Positions 32,131 through 44,271 of a DNA stretch of 64,000 nt are shown one piece after another. How positions within the stretch are numbered: position 1 is the first letter of the stretch; every line of letters starts with the position of its first letter. The stretch lies in contig CM072340.1 of NCBI GenBank assembly GCA_036874045.1, positions 2,185,001-2,249,000 of the forward strand, written 5' to 3'. The stretch comes from Cymodocea nodosa (lineage: Eukaryota > Streptophyta > Magnoliopsida > Alismatales > Cymodoceaceae). Position numbers and translations under genes: made by a program. Under the pieces are notes generated by a model. That model was given only the letters and a program-made list of their open reading frames with translations. It was not told the DNA's origin and did not search any database.

Positions 32131-33600
32131 GAATTAGAAAACTATAATATATCATGATATTGCATGTTTAGATCTACACAGATTCTTACTTTTTATAATT
32201 ACAAATATTTTATAGGAAGAAATTATTCCATAACAAGATGTTTAGACCACAACTTTGCATAACTTTTTTGTATACAAACAAAATGTATGACCTATTTATC
32301 ATCATGTTAAATCCACTCTAACATCTACACATTTTCAAGATTTAATGTGTTTGTAATGGTGAAGAAAAACTTGCCTAACAAAGTTTCACAAGTGTTGATT
32401 AACAGAGTTCTGCAAACACAGAAAAACACATAGGTAAGGGCAAGCCGAGTGAAGGTCGCTCTCACATGTGTGAGTTTCTAGTGAGACAAGTAACGTAAGG
32501 GTAGACACATGAGCAAGGGCGGGCAAACAGGCAAGTGGCAAACCTCTTCATGTAAGCGTTGAGGGCAGGGTTTATTGGAGTTTTGGTGGGTGGGTGGGGC
32601 AAGGGTGATTCCGAACCTTACCAAGGAGGGTGGTCCAGAGTTAATCTCCCTCTCTCCCTTATATAGTACAGAAACCTTGAGAAATACTTTCCCAAGGTCT
32701 CTAGACTATACAAATATCATAACCTTGGGAAAGTGTTTACTAATGTTATCTTTTCCAACATTGTTAGGAAGCACAAACCTCTCCCTCTTATTCTATGTAC
32801 AAACATTTTGATTTACTTTCTGTTATTTTACTTTTTGTTATTTTCTAAGTGTATAAACTCTTTTATTGATTACTTTACCAAATATGAGTGCAAGAAATTC
32901 TAATTTTACATTTTTTTGTCTAATATACCATGTCGAAAGAAAAGTTAATCAATACTTATCTTTTATTTCATCGTTACCCATATTTTCTCATATGTATATT
33001 GAGTTCAAGGATTAGGAAAAATTGTTCAAATCCTTTTACCAATTGAATCCTACTTTGAGAAATTGCATTACTAATCTATCCCATCCTATTCATATTCTTT
33101 CTTCCATCACAATTTCAAAATTCACAATCCACAACTACAGGCCATCCACATTCCCTCCTTGTTTTGCTCAATACAATAATTGAAAAAAAAATAAAATCTC
33201 AATTTTTCAAAACCACTTGCGATTTTTATGAATGGTTTCTATAATGATTTCTTTTCACTAATTTTTTGCAAACCACTTTTCACTACTGTGATAGTAATCA
33301 CAACCATCAACCACATTTTGATGCTAAAGTAATAGTCACTTTCCCCTGTCATATTGCTCCATACAATTTTTACTTTTGATTTACCTGCAATAACAACCTT
33401 TTTTCAAGGATTTGGATTGGTCTGCTTTAGTGAAGTTTCAATACGGGTTAAAAATTAAAATGCAACATAGCAAATAAAGACCCCAGTACAAAGGAAACCA
33501 TGTTTGATGTTAAAAATTTATGACTTCACTGTGGAACAATTGGAAATGCATTCTAAACACTCCTATTGCCGAATGATTGATTGATCACACAGCATGGCTA
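32131..33600. other. Intergenic, no gene recognised
   Basis: AT-rich DNA with one less AT-rich patch at about 32430-32700 (TGGGTGGGTGGGGCAAGG near 32586). No ORF with domain signs. The far end of Harbinger relic no. 2 should lie here, but I could not find a convincing terminal inverted repeat. Confidence 0.5.
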
Positions 33601-34309
33601 TAGAACAATAATGGGGATGACCTGAAATCTTAGGGCAGGCAGATGAACAGCACTTCTTTGAAGAATTTTTAACAAGGAGAGCTCAATGCAACATTAATTT
33701 GGTATACTTTAAATGTCAAGAGCAAATCTCATGGGTAAAAGGGTTGCGCACTCTCCAAAGCCAAGACACAATAGAAATTTCTTGGAGCTGAAGCCAATAA
33801 AAAAATATCGTGCCGTCAAACACGCCAATATCCATTTCTTCAGTTGCTTGCAGATGATTTTTGAAATAATTCCAATGAATAGCTGTACATCGTTAAAGAA
33901 ATACAACATCAGATGCCCCCTCTGGTCGTCACCTGCATGCACATCAACAGTTGTGGTTATCTTTTTGTCAGCCTCGAAATTCTTTATATTTGTAGGTTTA
34001 TATCTCTATCTGTAATCTTCAAACCTCTAGTCTCTAGAAAGAACACGTATCTAGACATCTTCGCATCTTGCACTAAATTTTTTGGTTTTCCTTATTTTAT
34101 ACTGAGTAACCAAATAAGGTGGAAGGTAAAACTGAAAAAATAGGAGTTTATGATCTAGAATAAATTGATTCACATCTCAAATTCCAACCTCAGGAAGTGT
34201 TCATGCACACCCTCCACTAGAAACTATTAATTTTAAGGAACATAATTCAATTTATCTGCAGGGACTAATGAGATATTCGGGTAGCATTGATGTTGATTGT
34301 GGAAGTAAC
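33601..34309 (-). other. Downstream side of the CAX gene, probable 3' UTR in part
   Basis: Sequence immediately after the CAX stop codon. I see no clear AATAAA signal in the first few hundred bases, so the 3' end cannot be placed. The two overlapping small ORFs here have no domain and are not accepted as genes. Confidence 0.4.
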
Positions 34310-37300
34310 TTACTTTTCCTTGGGATCTACATGCACAAAGAAGCTGGCTGCAACAATGACGTAGCAGAGCATAAGCATCAAGCCTTTGAAATAATTTGCG
34401 GTACCGTCCTGCAAAAATGTAAACGACCCATTGGATTATAGGGGCAAGAAGAACATAAAAGAATGCATATTGAACAAAATGTTCAGTATGAATGTTTCTC
34501 TAGTATCAGCAATAGTGTAGAAAGGAAGAAGAACTGTTCATATAGATGTATTTATAAAACGTTCAAAAGCAAACCTGCAACATGAATGCCACGACAAGCA
34601 CGGTTATGAAGAGGGTGGCTGTCTCGAACAACTGAAAATTCAAATCCATTTGTACTCCCATAATCCAACCAACTACTACACAGAATGGGATCTGTAATCA
34701 AAGATCGCATGAATATCGAATCAGTTCAGGAAATGATATCAATAAAAAATAATTTGGTTGCACATTTGTTTAAAATTTCACAAGTCACTTCCCAATTGTA
34801 TTAGGACATTTTATATTAAAAAAAGGATGTCGAACCTATAGCACATGCATTCAAGAAGGAAAGCAACTGATAAAATGAGGCCTACCACAAACATAGATAT
34901 TTGTGTCGATGATCCAATAGCAACACCTAGTGTAATATCCTGCCAAATAATTCAATCAGAAAAACATAATATAGGGTCATGATCAGAGTGAAAACTGCAA
35001 GTACTCACAAGTTTGTTCTTCAAGGCGAACATGATTGCACTGGCATGCTCAGCAGCATTTCCAACAATGGGAAGCAAGACAACACTAATGAAAGCCACTG
35101 GAATGTTCAGTGATTTAGATGCCCCCTGCCGAGCAAAAGATTCAACAGTCAGATTTTGTGTGGTGGTGGAGGTGTTGGTGTTGGGGGGGTGTATATTCAT
35201 TTAGTTATGGTTGATAAAAATTTCATATTAGATAATAAGTTTGTAAAGTAAAGGCAAGATTTCTTTTGTAGCTCAATCATACTTAGTGCATTAGCGTAAA
35301 ACAGAAATTTGTTAAATTTTGAAGATGCCTAAAATTGCATACTATCATATGTTCTTTCCCTTGCAGCAAATGGAGGGAAATGTGGATTACAATGACCACA
35401 AAAAATTCAAGCATGGGAAACATGCAAAACAAGTTCAAGAGCATTTCAAGAAGGTTGAAACAGAAACTGGTCTTCAAAAAGTATGAAAAAGGATAAATTT
35501 GATCATTTCATGGATGCCTAAATTACAAAATAAGGCCTGCATAACCAACCATACGCATAATAGTGACTCTGAAAGTATTTTTTCTCTCATGCTGTTTTAT
35601 GAGAATCTCAGCCAATTAACAGCAAGGGTGAAAAATGAAATTTCTTATAAAATAAAATCACTGATTTTGATTTTATGAAAATCAAGGGCCTAGATAATGA
35701 TAAACAGACAGAAAATATCATGAAACAAATGACAAACCTGTATAGCATCAACAAGATATCCAGAAAGAACAGATATCCAGGTTGTCAGGATTGCAAGCCA
35801 AATTACTGATTCCCATTGGGATATCAATGGGAGTTCCTCATCCTCTGTGTCAACAACTCCATGCCCTTCTTCCTATATCACATATTCAGATAAGATAATT
35901 TTTTCAAATCCTATGGAAAACCATTTTTGAATCCAATAATGAAAAAACCTTTATGACAGGATTACCATGAATCTCAGGCATGTAAACTAAGATTAAATAA
36001 AAATTATTTTCGGGGAAGACACAAAACACATGCTATGGTTGATGGTTTTTGGCAGAGAAGCATCAGTCAACAGGAATGCAAGGCTCAACCTAGGTGTTCC
36101 TCTCTTGCCATTGATTAGTCTTTCCTTTTTTAACTTTTCTTTTTTCAAAGTTTCATTTTCTGCATACCACCCTCTTTGTCGTTTTAATTTTCTAAATGAA
36201 AATCGTCCAGAATTTACTTCAAAAAAAGAGGCATAAATTCTCCTGAACTGTATCTGTATTGCTGACCTCATCAATGGGATCATAGTGACTCTGATGATTC
36301 TTCAGTTGAAAAATAAGATAGCTAGCATAAGCCACTAGCATAATACAGCTGCTAAACCTTGAAAGGGAAACCTCAGATTTTCCGTACTGCACCTCAGAAT
36401 GTGTGAAGTGAAGCACAGCCGGAAACATGATGCCCATGACAGCCATCAAGAGTAGTCCTGAGTTCACTACAGCAGCTGCCTGTTGTAAAAGAATAATGGT
36501 TTGAACGGTTTTCCATGAATGGTTCATGAATAAGATATACACTTGAAGAAATTCAATGACAAAATTCTAGTTACAGAAAGTACCTTGTTGAAGACCTGAT
36601 CTTTCTTACAATGTCTTATCCCACCACTGAAGAAAGCACATCCAAGGACAAGAAGCATATTTGATAAAATAGATCCAAGCAGTGATTGTTGAACAACACG
36701 AACCATTCCATTTCTTAATGCATAGATTGATATTATCATCTCTGTAGCATTACCAAATGTAGCATTTAGAAGTCCTCCAACTGCAACAAGCAATTCAATT
36801 TGCATAAGTAAGGATCAAAATTTTGTCCAACTTGAACAGAAAGGATCCATTGAGAATGATTTCTTTCTTGAAGGTTTTTCCTTTGAATGGTCCATTAAAA
36901 ATGAATACATTATTGAGGAAAAAAGGGAAAAGAATTAACCTGTGGAGCCAGTATAAAATGCAAGTTGTCTGCATCAATAAGGAAGAGTAATGTGTCAATA
37001 TGAATATATACGATAATATAAGATTAGATAGCACCTTGCTGGAAATTACTATTTACTGTCATATCTAAGTTTGAAAAACTTACTCTGTAGCATAACCTAG
37101 ACGCTCAGCCAAAGGAATGATACCAATCAAACTGCAGAAGAAAACCCAAACCTGTAGTGCATAAATGGCAAAAAAAAAAATGAAGATACACAGGATATAT
37201 TAGAAATTTGAACTAAACTCATGAAGACAAAAATTAGAGCAAATATTACATGGCTTCCAGTAAGGTAGTGAAGGATGATTGCTAAAGGCCCAAATGGTAA

Positions 37301-37510
37301 TAAGAGATTAAGCTTTTCTTTCAAAATAACTACTTCTAGATTTCTATGAAGTATCTTAGATATCTGCCTCACGGTGACTGATTGAGAAGCATTTGTTACA
37401 GAGCTAATGTGAGATAACTGAAAACTGTGGATCTTTCCAGCTGCTGATGATGAGCTAACTAAGCTCTCCTCCTCAAATTCAACGACCACATTCTCTTCAA
37501 TGGGAACCAT
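34310..37510 (-). CDS. CAX: Vacuolar cation/proton exchanger, CAX2/CAX5 type
   Basis: Ten coding exons, all with GT-AG borders and consistent phase: 37510-37250, 37151-37084, 36968-36940, 36780-36584, 36479-36267, 35872-35738, 35125-35009, 34939-34886, 34691-34575 and 34408-34310. They give 429 aa, close to the usual 440-460. CAX proteins move Ca2+ or Mn2+ into the vacuole in exchange for H+ through about 11 membrane helices. Both ion-binding repeats are intact: [17 protein letters not shown] (Glu133) and [18 protein letters not shown] (Glu327). The short acidic loop [10 protein letters not shown] lies between helices 6 and 7. LNVL-like [36 protein letters not shown] and [12 protein letters not shown] favour the CAX2/CAX5 group over CAX1/CAX3. 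The start ATG follows the acceptor AG directly. The N-terminus is acidic and Ser-rich, as in the autoinhibitory tail of the family. No lesion seen; likely functional. Confidence 0.93.
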
Positions 37511-38610
37511 CTGCGCAACATATTACAAGGAAGGATGATAAATCCCATTATTTTTAAAAAAGGCAGAAGATAATAAGAGAAAAAATAATATTCCCAATCA
37601 ATCATATTACGTTAGATAACAACACTTTTGTTACTTTTGTAATGATACGAAGCTTTAAATTTATAAACAAAATGGTGTACCCATCATACGTGTAACTTTG
37701 TTTTGGGAAAAAATAACTCTCATTCCAATAATAAAGACCATTGATGAACCTTATACAGTAGCTGAATAAGAAATTTAGCCAAAGCCCATGATAAGGAAAA
37801 TAAAAGAAGCTGAAAATGCGTAAGATTTAAAGAGTAATTAGGGCATGCCTATCATGGTCAGTCCTCACTATCTACAAGGTTACAGGGTGTACCTTATGCA
37901 ACATTGTAGGGAGTAATCGAACTTATCTAGGAGAAGGAAGATTAACATGACTTCAACGTACCATTCAAATTGATGTTTAGAGACAATAGACGGATACCAG
38001 AACCATCATTGAATACCCCATAAAGGATGGTAGTTTGCCGGTTCACAGGATTGCATTAAAGGAAAACCACGCACTCAATCAATAACTTTGATTGTAAAAA
38101 GCATGGTATGGGATGGACAACTTCATCACACACTTGCTACTTGCAAATTTCTGTGAAGCCAAGTAACCACTACAATACACATCCCCCATAAGCATATGAT
38201 TGAAGAAGACATTCATATCTGATTTTTAACAGAAAAATGAAGTTGTAGGCATTTACCGACAAAAAATATTGTAGGCGTTCATCTTCATCTTATGGCTTAA
38301 ATATATTAACTTAAAATGTAGTTGCGGTGATGATATGATTACATTCGAAACAAATGTTTAACATTTTTGTTTCAAATGTATTTAAACTGCAAGATGAGTA
38401 GCTGTAGATAACTCAATTTTTAACATGCCATTATTCCGCTCATTATTATCCTCAACAGTTAACGAGTAACGGTAAAAGGATAGCAATCAATCGTTAACAT
38501 CATCATCTTTAGAAGGCCAAAGGAAAGCCAGCTAACAAACCCAATTTCGAACGCGTTCCACAATATTGGAAATTTCTTTCAGAAATATCGTAGGAAGGTA
38601 GCAAATTTAC
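37511..38610 (-). other. First intron of the CAX gene (in the 5' UTR)
   Basis: Donor CTCG|GTAAAT at 38611/38610 and acceptor TTGCGCAG at 37511, immediately before the ATG. Length 1100 bp. Exon 1 cannot be in frame with the CAX ORF, so it is read as non-coding. Confidence 0.65.
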
Positions 38611-38800
38611 CGAGGATCCTCTGAAGCAACCGTCGTCGTCTGCAAGGAAAGCCTTATTGTGGTGGTGCTGGCAACATTATCTCCTCCCACCTCCCACCTC
38701 CCAGACAAGCGAGACCGGGAAAACCCAATCAGATCTAGCTGAACCCCGAATCCAACATCAAAAAGGGCAATGCATGAAAGGGCACGTCCGACCTCGGCCA
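38611..38800 (-). other. Probable non-coding exon 1 (5' UTR) of the CAX gene
   Basis: GC-richer sequence ending at a good donor site. The transcription start is not visible, so the upstream edge is approximate. Two tiny ATG ORFs lie here if the transcript includes them: 38775-38758 (5 codons plus stop) and 38758-38735 (7 codons plus stop), overlapping by one base in the form TGATG. Confidence 0.5.
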
Positions 38801-39130
38801 CGTGTGCGATGAAATCGACCGATTCAGATCCCTCCTCCTCCCCCTCCTTCTCCTCCTCCTCCTCCTCCTCCTCCTCCTGCTCCTCTTCTTCTTCGTCTAT
38901 TTTCTATTCCTGCCGGTGCTCTTTCGTCGTCGACGTCGCGTCCGTTGATTGCCTCACGCATATCCTCCGACAGAAGCGGGCCTCTGTTCCCCAAAGGAGG
39001 AAGCTTCGAGGAAGGAGCGCTTGACGTGGGCCAGCCGCTGCGACAACGTGGTTGCCGTTACATGCCCACGATGGATGAGTGGTCAGTCGTGGGCCCCACA
39101 CTTAGCCGACCATTTTCAAACCTGATCACA
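38795..39130 (-). promoter_or_regulatory. Promoter side of the CAX gene with CCT/CTT microsatellite and G-box
   Basis: This is the only markedly GC-rich patch of the window. A (CCT)n/(CTT)n tract spans about 38829-38897, GGA/GAA-rich on the coding strand. A G-box CCACGTGT is at about 38799-38806. GA-rich tracts and G-boxes are common just upstream of plant genes. TATA position not assigned. Confidence 0.5.
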
Positions 39131-39855
39131 TTATCTATAATATATATATAGAGAAGAAGATAATTTAGGTGGGTAGGTGTCGATCATGATGACGTAAGTG
39201 AGTCTTTTTCAACATTTTGTCGTGGACTTCATTTTGATTTTTTTATCTTAAGATAATAAATTTAACTACAAATATAAACTTATGTTACGGTAAAAATTCT
39301 TTACGAAGATACATCTTTTAAGATTCGGGTTTAGATGCAACTCCGGTTCGACAATAATGTTATCGACATTTCTCATTTTTAAACCTCCAACTACAACATG
39401 ATCAAATTAATGTTTTGATCAACTTCTCCTATAAAAAGTTGATAATCATGTTCTGGAAAGTTAGCAAAGCTAGCTTGATTAGTGACTTGGTAAAAATTAT
39501 TTTCAACATTTTTCTCTAAAAATACTTAAAGAATCATAAAAGGCAAACAAAACTCTTTAAAAATATTAGCATTTTTTTCTATCTTTGTATTGATAATTAT
39601 TCTACATTCAATCCCAACTAAATTTGGCGAACTTTCTGGATGAAAATATTATCATTATTTTTCTTACTTGTACTGATGAACGACAACAACACTTGCAATC
39701 TACGTATCCCTAGAATATGAAGAATGAAAATGTAGAATAAGATGAATAGACAATGCATGCACATGAAGCTTGAAGGAACCGCTAAAGTTGCAGAAGATGA
39801 ACGGATGAATGGACGATGCAAACAAGGGTTAAGATTCTCTAACTCAATAACGGTT
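39131..39855. other. Intergenic, no gene recognised
   Basis: AT-rich DNA upstream of the CAX gene. Nothing with domain or repeat signs. Confidence 0.5.
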
Positions 39856-40479
39856 TTTATTAAGTGAGTGTTTGTATACTTGAAAAACGGTGAAAAATAT
39901 TAGAAATAAAAATGATGAATTTTTTATTTATTATTTTTCAAGTATTTATACGTCTAACAAATTTTTTATTAGTTTCCATCATTTTCTTTGATATAAAGAA
40001 AAATTTATTTGACATTTTCGACCCTAATTTTTTAAAATCTAATGGAAATTTTTTTTAGTCTCACACATCATTGCTCTCTCGTCTCCTCACAGATTTATGT
40101 TGATTAATAATAATAATATTATATATATGTATTTATATTTATTTAAATCGATTAAATTGGAAGTGTCTCGATTGAGTCTATAAAATATTTTATGATTATA
40201 TTATATTTTTAGGAAACGATTGAATTGCAAACATTTCGATTCAATGAGATTATATTATTATTTTTATTATAATTATAACTATATGATTTTAAGAGATTAG
40301 TTTAACCGATAAGGTGATAACCCTATATATTTTATTTTTAAAAGAAACAAACCGATCATGTTTTGGTTTAAATCGATAATTATATATATATATAACATTC
40401 ATTCTGTTCAATTGGTTAGACAAAATTTTTTGGTTAAATCAAAATTTTCATATAACTTTTATTTCAATTATTATTTTTT

Positions 40480-40800
40480 CATTGTTCACATTTTTTTTTT
40501 TTCATTCAATTCAACTGATTGAAATTTTTTATTTTTTCTTTGATCTAATCGAAGCTCAATTTCAGCCCAATCAAAGTTTTTTTATTTTATTTTTCTTTGG
40601 TGTGACCAAAGTTTAACTTCAATTCAACTAAATTTTTTTATTTTCTTATTTTTTCCTTTGGTCTAATTGAAACTCAATTTTGGTCTGATCAAAGTTTTTT
40701 ATTTTTCTCGTTGGTTTTACCAAAGTTTTTTATTTTCTTACTTTTTTCTTTGATCGGATCAAAGCTTAACTTTAGTCTGATCAAAATTTTTTATTTTTTT
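40480..40800. repeat. T-rich minisatellite with GATC dyads
   Basis: Imperfect tandem units of about 35-75 bp built from CTTTGATCTAATCGAAGCTC and GATCAAAGTTTTTTATTTT. CTTTGGTnnnACCAAAG and TTTGATCnGATCAAAG are inverted repeats. They lie just downstream of the hAT coding fragment. Confidence 0.7.
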
Positions 40801-41390
40801 TATTAAATAGCTATGATTAGTATTATTAAAATTATTTAATTCTTTCTTATTTGTTACGTTAAAATCACTATATTTATCATCAAATATACTATAATCAGTT
40901 ATTGATGATAATGATGGTTGTGAAAAATAAGGCATATTTTGTGTTTGTTGTTGTATTCCATATTTTCTAACATATAAATCAAACATATTATTTAAACTTT
41001 CTTCTACATTTTTAATTGTTAGATCAAGTTCTATGTTTAAACAAGTTTGCATTACATTTATTAATTTTTTAACAACTTTTACTTTAGTCTTAGGATCTAA
41101 AGAAGGACTTAATGTATATAAGAGAGGTATCTTATTCCAATATTTTAAAAAATTTTCTTTCATTTTGAAAACTATAGATGCAAAAAATGGATAATTACTA
41201 TAATTATTAAAAACTCTTGCAATATTATATAAGTGGTGGATTGCATAAGTAGATGTATAATAATATATTCTTGATAAATATTTTGTTGCATTATAAAATA
41301 GTTTTAAAAATTTAATAAAATAATTAGCTATTGCAAAATCATTTTCATCTAGTGGTGTTGTATTTTCATCTAGTTATTGGTTTCAACATT
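40759..41390 (-). pseudogene. hAT-family transposase fragment
   Basis: An open stretch from ATG 41163 reads MKENFLKYWNKIPLLYTLSP, then SLDPKTKVKVVKKLI and NMFDLYVRKYG. Upstream (41390-41164) the frame continues with FIKFLKLFYNATKYLSRIYY, TSTYAIHHLYNIARVFNNYS and FFASIVFKMKENF. This is the RNase H-like/DUF4413 region of plant hAT transposases (RICESLEEPER type). The C-terminal dimerisation domain is missing: after 40900 the reading loses similarity and runs into the T-rich minisatellite. A degenerate fragment. Confidence 0.75.
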
Positions 41391-41752
41391 TGTTTTTTTC
41401 TTGTTGAAATAATGTTCGTAAAAGATGAACATTATTTCAATGTTTGTTTTTATAACATTTGTAAAAAATGAATGTTGGGGCCCTAATTGACCTACAGGCT
41501 AGCTTGGCCCAGCCTAAATCGGCTCATAGGCTAATTTTCTAATATATTATAGCCTAGCTTAACTTGATTTAAAAAATTAGGTTGGGCTAGGCTAGTCCAT
41601 TACAAGCTTATTTCTATGATTTTCTGTTCTATGCACAAACACCTTGATTTTTTATTGACCTTCCGTTACTTTTTGTTATTTTTCTTTTCATCATTTTTTG
41701 TGATATTTCATCATTTTCTTTCCACTATTTTCCAATACACAAACACCTCCTA

Positions 41753-43080
41753 AATTAGAATTGTTGATTGTAGACACCACAACAAATTTTTAATATATAT
41801 ATATATTACAAAATAAGGAGAGAAAAAATATCATATGTTCAAACAACATTGGGCATTTTTTTTAGTTAATTTTTCCTTTTCATGTTCACCATGGCATACT
41901 CTTGTGATTGATATTTTTTGGTTTTATTAGATTAAGAGGAATACAATATTTTTGACTGTCCTATTTGGTGTATCTCTTTGATATTTAATAATGTTGTTAA
42001 TATTGCTTCTTTTTACTTAGAAAACTTGGTTGTAGGAATAGATGTTGATACTTTAAATAAAGTTTAATCCAAATGGGATAAACACATGGTTAAAGCATAA
42101 GTTTGGTATAATCAATCAATGCTGTAGGGGTTATTAATGGGGGATTATTAAGTGTTGTGGTAGTTATTAATAGGGTTATAGTGGTAGTGTTGAGTGAGGG
42201 GAGACAATGTTTGTAATGTTAGTGAGTGTTGTAATAACCTTTCTCTCTAACTCTTGGATGAGAAATTGGCTGAGATTCCAATGCCCTTTTTACCCAATAT
42301 TATTCCACCTCGAACTCTTCATCGTAAGGGAGGAGAGGTGATTTCCCATCTTCACGGACAAGAGGAGTTGGTTCTTTGCCCTTCCTCAGTTCTTTCACCT
42401 ACCATAGGTAGTTGGAGATTGTACCAACGTCCTCCATAGGGTGCATGACATTCCTTGTGACTTCGTGAGCTTCAAGAGTAAGTACAAGAACAAATCACAA
42501 TGCCATTGATTGCAATTTGAACTCCAATGCTAATCTCAAGGTTGTTGGCCTTTGGGGACCTAGCTATTTTGCCTAGTCTTATCTCCCTAATACTCTACTG
42601 AATTTTGACTCATTTGTGGTTTTATAGCTACGGTCTTATTATCTTTTTAATTTTATTTACCTCTTTTTTAAGAAAATGTTGAGTATTTTTTTGCTTTATA
42701 ATGGTAATGTTATGACCTAAAGTTAATCTTATAAAGATGTGCAAGATGAATGATGTTATTTTCAATAATTTGAATCTCAAAAATTGCTTCAACCAGGTAT
42801 TTTTTGTTTTGTTTTGTGATCCTCCTTATTAGACACTCAAAGAGGAGTATCCATGGAGGTGATAACATGTGAGTCTTAATGGACACTTAAACAACCTAGT
42901 ATAGACTAAGAATATCTAAGGAGGTGAAAACTTGTAGGAGTCCTTGTTAGACCCCAATATGGTAGACTACTCCAAGTACTGTGTATTTTATCTCGTAAAG
43001 ATTCTCAACTAGTCGGAGGTACCTTAAATGGCCTCACATCCACCAACTCAATTGAGAATACTGACTAAAGCAAGACCCAC
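41753..43080. other. Intergenic, no gene recognised
   Basis: AT-rich, with a less AT-rich patch near 42240-42450 that has a 61-codon plus-strand reading without domain signs. Confidence 0.5.
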
Positions 43081-43234
43081 AACAATGACACGTGAGTTGG
43101 ATAGGTGGTGCATATACACTTACGACTTACCAACGCTTAAGAGCCAACATTATTGCCCATAGGCACTATATAAGAACTTCCCAAGTGGGCAATACCCACA
43201 AAAATGACACGTGAGTTGGATAGGTGGTGCATAT
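43081..43234. repeat. Tandem duplication of about 122 bp, second unit split by an insertion
   Basis: Unit 1 starts near 43086 with GACACGTGAGTTGGATAGGT. Unit 2 starts near 43208 and is cut at 43234; it resumes at 47662 (CATATACACTTACGACTTGC ...) and runs to about 47740. The two units are nearly identical, so the duplication preceded the 43235-47661 insertion. A small host-DNA duplication of unknown role. Confidence 0.8.
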
Positions 43235-44271
43235 TGTTCAGTTACCTAGCACGACACCAGAAAACTTGTCTGGATCTCTAGCAACGCACCAGAAAAACTT
43301 TGATTTGTTAACTTCTATTTTTACTTAGTTAATTTATCTTTATGCCTATTCCTTTTTTTAGAAGTAAACAAACAACCTTTCACACAAATTAGCTATTAAT
43401 TCAAATTTGTATTTTAACTGCAAATGCACAGTGTCTATTGTATTAGTGTGCAAGTACAAGTCGATCCCACAGGGAATTGCTTAAGAATTAAAAACTGTTT
43501 CGTTTTTAACAATCAAATTTATATATTTAATAAGCTTCCGTTGAGTTACAATTAACTCAACAGATAAAGTTCGTTGAGTTATGGCTAACTCAACGGACTA
43601 ACCTCGTAGACTTAAGTTAACTCCACGAGCCTGCATTTCCTCTTTAATACTGTTATTTATAGAGGAATTCGGCCAACCATTGGGCGGTTCCACAGATTGT
43701 AAATAACATCAATTAAGCTCTTTAATGTTAGTAAACAATGGATTTATCATTAAGCAATACTAACATTCAGATAATTCAAATAGTATCCATTAAAATCTTT
43801 AAGTTTTTTGATGAACCAATTTTAGTAAACTGTAAAACTAAAACAAACATAAAACAATCACAACACCGACAAAGATAACAATAATCACGATACAACACAA
43901 ATAATACAACATTCAAATACAAAATACAAACATAGATAAGTTATTTTTGGTATTTTTGTTTTAATATGAACATGGAAATGGGCAAAAAGTGAAATGTAAA
44001 GTAATCTCAGTCGACAGTAAATACTTTTGTCACTACATGCGACGCGATTACACCACTGAAAATTAAACCACTTACAATTTTGTCTCCTCTCCCTATAGAA
44101 TCGCGAGCCCAGAATTGCAAAATGATCTCCTCTTCAGCATATTGGCATCAATGCGAAGCCAATGCTAGAAGCTTTACGATCTCCTGAGATATGAGTCGGT
44201 GCTTGGTGAAAATGACTTCCCTTCCCACGACGCGATCACTCCTCATAGTGGTTATCAAGCACTGTGTTTAG

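Larger units (their letters stand above)
39856..41752. mobile_element. DNA-transposon relic block (hAT piece, Harbinger-like ends)
   Basis: The left edge has TTAAGTGAGTGTTTGTATAC (39854-39873). Two right-type edges, TGCACAAACACCTT (about 41634) and TACACAAACACCTCC followed by TAA (about 41752), are inverse to GAGGGTGTTTGTG at 5450. Inside is hAT transposase sequence (40759-41390). The block looks like nested DNA-transposon debris; which termini pair with which is not resolved. Confidence 0.4.

Noticed and set aside
32131-33600. Right terminal repeat of PIF/Harbinger relic no. 2
   Set aside because: I looked for the inverse of GAGGGTGTTTGTGCAT and found no convincing match.
33709-33942. Small minus-strand ORF downstream of CAX
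   Set aside because: No domain, no ATG-context or splice support, and overlapped by an equally open plus-strand reading; most likely 3' UTR or intergenic.
38607-38801. A 64-codon open reading in CAX exon 1 as a coding N-terminus
   Set aside because: It has no ATG at its start (GTG), and splicing at the good donor puts it out of phase with the CAX frame; the ATG at 37510 gives a normal-length protein.
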